Of a stretch of DNA of 36,294 nt, positions 34,856-36,294 are shown one piece after another. The notes under the pieces were generated by a model. It had not been told where the DNA came from. It saw only the letters and a list, made by a program, of their open reading frames with translations, and ran no database searches. Both the position numbers and the translations under genes were made by a program. Source of the stretch: Anaerolineales bacterium (GTDB lineage Bacteria; Chloroflexota; Anaerolineae; Anaerolineales; E44-bin32); contig JAFGNH010000181.1 in NCBI GenBank assembly GCA_016927115.1, forward strand, positions 1-36,294. The letters run 5' to 3'. How positions within the stretch are numbered: position 1 is the first letter of the stretch; each line of letters begins with the position of its first letter.

Positions 34856-35932
34856 CTATCCATAGACTGCTTTGAGTACATCCAAGGTCACAAAATCTTC
34901 GACCTTGGGGACAGTTTCGAGTTCGCCCATGTCGTTCAGAATCCGGATCGCATTCTCCCAATCATCAAGATTAGCATACAGCAAACCCTTCTCATCCGTC
35001 AGAGGTGATTCGATGTAAGGAATCTGGTCCTGGCACTGGATTACCTGATGCTCTGCTTTGGTCCCAAAATCAGCTTCCAGCCTGCTTGCGATGTCATCAG
35101 CCATCACCTGGCAGTTGGAATTACAATATTCCCACCCCTTGATGGTTGAGCTTAACCAGTTCTTGACGATATCGAAGTTATCTTCAAGATAGTCAGGCTT
35201 TACAGCATAGAAGTTGCCCGGGACTCGATAACCCCAGTCGTAGGAGTCAATCACACCAACATCATAACCCTGAGCACGGATAAGCCCGGGTTGATTCGTG
35301 AGGAAGCACCAGTATGCATCAATGGTACCGTCAAACAGAGGACTTGGGTCATAGCCCACATTGACAACCTCGAAGTCGTTCTCCGGATCAACACCGGCTT
35401 CAGCACACATCACAGACCATGGCAGATTGACTCCACCTTGAATACCAACCCTTTTTCCGACCAGTGAGACTGGCCCGTCAGTAAATTCATTGACAGCGTT
35501 ACCTTCCAGGTCTGTTTTGACATACATCAACCCTGCCGGGCTGCGCTGGAAGAACGTGGCAAAGGTAACTATCTGGGAACCCTGGCTGATAATCTTTACC
35601 AGGTCTACTGAGGAGGCCATCTCACCAATTTCAGTATCTCCGGAATCCAGAACGGCACCGCCAAGAATACCAGGGCCACCGGGGAGGATCTCCATCTCCA
35701 GGCCTGCTTCTTCGTAGTAACCCTCAGACATGGCAGCGTAGATACCACCGTTCTGAACATCAGGGATCCAGGATGGCTGGAATCGTACATGCACTGGGCC
35801 AGTACTTTTAGGGGTACAACCCGAGAGCAGCGAACCAGTGGACATGGCCAGCATGCTGACTGCACTTACTGCTGCGGATCCCTTCAGGAAATCACGTCTT
35901 GAAATACGGTTTACTTCTTTGCTCTCCTTCAT
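34856..35932 (-). CDS. NMT1/THI5-like ABC substrate-binding lipoprotein, Tat-exported
   Basis: The solute receptor of the importer, 358 residues. The N-terminus carries a twin-arginine signal (SRRDFLKG with Arg12 and Arg13), a hydrophobic core, and the lipobox LLSGC with Cys39, so it is a folded, lipid-anchored protein outside the membrane. The binding domain begins FQPSWIPDVQNGGIYAAMS and continues with EGYYEEAGLEMEILPGG, typical of the NMT1/THI5-like group that includes pyrimidine-precursor, taurine and nitrate receptors. A GKRVGIQGG segment and the double cysteine CNSNC near residue 275 are further features. The ATG at 35932 has AAGGAGAG. It heads the operon of ATPase, two permeases and amidohydrolase. 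Ligand is unknown. Confidence 0.92.
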   Translation of the reverse strand: MKESKEVNRISRRDFLKGSAAVSAVSMLAMSTGSLLSGCTPKSTGPVHVRFQPSWIPDVQNGGIYAAMSEGYYEEAGLEMEILPGGPGILGGAVLDSGDTEIGEMASSVDLVKIISQGSQIVTFATFFQRSPAGLMYVKTDLEGNAVNEFTDGPVSLVGKRVGIQGGVNLPWSVMCAEAGVDPENDFEVVNVGYDPSPLFDGTIDAYWCFLTNQPGLIRAQGYDVGVIDSYDWGYRVPGNFYAVKPDYLEDNFDIVKNWLSSTIKGWEYCNSNCQVMADDIASRLEADFGTKAEHQVIQCQDQIPYIESPLTDEKGLLYANLDDWENAIRILNDMGELETVPKVEDFVTLDVLKAVYG

Positions 35933-36083
35933 CTAACTCTCCTTATATTATTTCTTTCAAATTGATATCGGAGTAATCTTCGAACCGGCAAGTATTGGGC
36001 AATGTGGAGAATTCTGTTCTACCGTCTCAGTCATTCTCTCCTTTCCACAAAATACCTTCCTGTAGACTGTACAAGGACTTTAT

Positions 36084-36108
36084 CTGGTTGGTATTAAACC
36101 AATACCAG
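36084..36108. promoter_or_regulatory. Candidate operator, overlapping inverted repeats
   Basis: TTGGT-ATTAA-ACCAA at 36088-36102 is a perfect dyad, and TGGTATT/AATACCA (36089-36107) is a second one overlapping it. CTGG and CCAG flank both. TTGGT-n-ACCAA dyads are typical of GntR (FadR-type) regulator sites, though these often have three-base spacers. It lies about 155 bases upstream of the binding-protein start. Confidence 0.5.
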
Positions 36109-36219
36109 GAATGTAAAAAAGGACATATTGAAAAATGACCCTGTCCGGGCGATATCAACTATGCCCCTCTTACTGCAAACTCTGCTCCTTTTGTTGTTGC
36201 CATTCACTCATGTGTACTT

Positions 36220-36237
36220 TTGTTCATGACTGAACAA
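36220..36237. repeat. Inverted repeat, 7-bp arms
   Basis: TTGTTCA and TGAACAA are separated by TGAC, a perfect 18-base dyad. The size and spacing fit a dimeric regulator. The gene it would control may lie to the right of the window or be the importer operon. Confidence 0.5.
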
Positions 36238-36239
36238 TA

Positions 36240-36263
36240 CTATGCCCCATCATAGATTTTTTT
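36240..36263 (+). terminator. Possible plus-strand terminator-like hairpin
   Basis: CTATG and CATAG flank a six-base loop and are followed by A and seven T residues. The stem is short and no plus-strand gene lies before it within the window, so it may be unrelated to termination. Confidence 0.25.
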
Positions 36264-36294
36264 ACCGGGAATGTCAAGCAAACCCCGCCAACAT

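Larger units (their letters stand above)
35933..36294. other. 362-base region upstream of the importer operon
   Basis: This right-hand end of the window holds no recognisable gene. It contains the candidate operators at 36084-36108 and 36220-36237 and a hairpin with a T-run at 36240-36263. I could not identify promoter hexamers for the operon with confidence. I searched by eye for the TPP riboswitch core on the minus strand and found only an isolated CTGAG. Confidence 0.55.

Noticed and set aside
35933..36060. CTGAGA-like sequence suggesting a TPP riboswitch before the importer operon
   Set aside because: The second conserved core and the pairing expected downstream are absent, so only an isolated match remains.
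36221..36236. LexA box
   Set aside because: The half-sites are TGTTCA...TGAACA, opposite in orientation to GAAC-N4-GTTC sites, so LexA binding is not supported.
1..36294. CRISPR arrays, insertion sequences or phage genes
   Set aside because: No regularly spaced repeats, transposase, integrase or phage structural genes were seen on either strand.

Overview
The window is a stretch of ordinary, densely packed bacterial chromosome of roughly 50% G+C by eye. It has about 32 well-supported protein genes, one tRNA, and no phage, insertion sequence, CRISPR array or plasmid module. The gene families suggest a member of the Chloroflexota, most likely class Anaerolineae. These include a VanW-like/LysM/YkuD transpeptidase, a TPR membrane protein with a Thr/Pro-rich tail, secreted GG-L-G-P repeat proteins, an MshA-like GT4 enzyme, a DUF255 protein and a GT87 enzyme. 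This assignment is inferred from family resemblance; no marker gene proves it.

Layout. 1-5.2 kb: a cell-wall L,D-transpeptidase converges on a TPR-protein/HAD-phosphatase pair, followed by a 566-base gap and a DegV-family lipid-binding protein. 5.2-10.2 kb: a leftward block of ElyC/YdcF-like protein, PHP phosphoesterase, RecD2 helicase and SIS-domain protein. 10.5-14 kb: a leftward block of GT4 glycosyltransferase, D-2-hydroxyacid dehydrogenase (TTG start set by a perfect Shine-Dalgarno) and a secreted repeat protein. 14-16 kb: tRNA-Thr(CGT), a probable terminator, then uridine kinase, cyclophilin and a VTT membrane protein, tightly coupled. 16-18 kb: leftward NAD(P)-binding epimerase-like protein, thioredoxin with a clear terminator, and an OsmC-like protein. 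18-19.8 kb: a tail-anchored four-CxxC zinc-ribbon protein coupled by ATGA to scpA, converging with a VanZ-like gene. 20-25.3 kb: a promoter with extended -10 and a structured leader precede a ten-helix, histidine-rich membrane protein of unknown function, then CPD photolyase, a PPOX-class flavin protein and a DUF255 protein. 25.5-30.2 kb: an ABC-2 exporter of NatAB type (one ATPase, two coupled permeases) and a GT87 polyprenyl-sugar-dependent transferase. 30.3-36.3 kb: a leftward five-gene operon with a Tat-exported NMT1/THI5-like lipoprotein, ATPase, two unequal permeases and an M20 amidohydrolase.

The most coherent system is the last operon. It looks like an uptake-and-deacylation module for a small N-acylated compound, formally similar to the ThiXYZ/YlmB salvage route but without a visible TPP riboswitch. 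A 10-bp perfect stem sits between the binding protein and the ATPase, and candidate operators lie upstream. The second place worth attention is the histidine-rich membrane protein with its structured leader beside the photolyase. I saw no clear evidence of a wholly new system; these two are the best leads.
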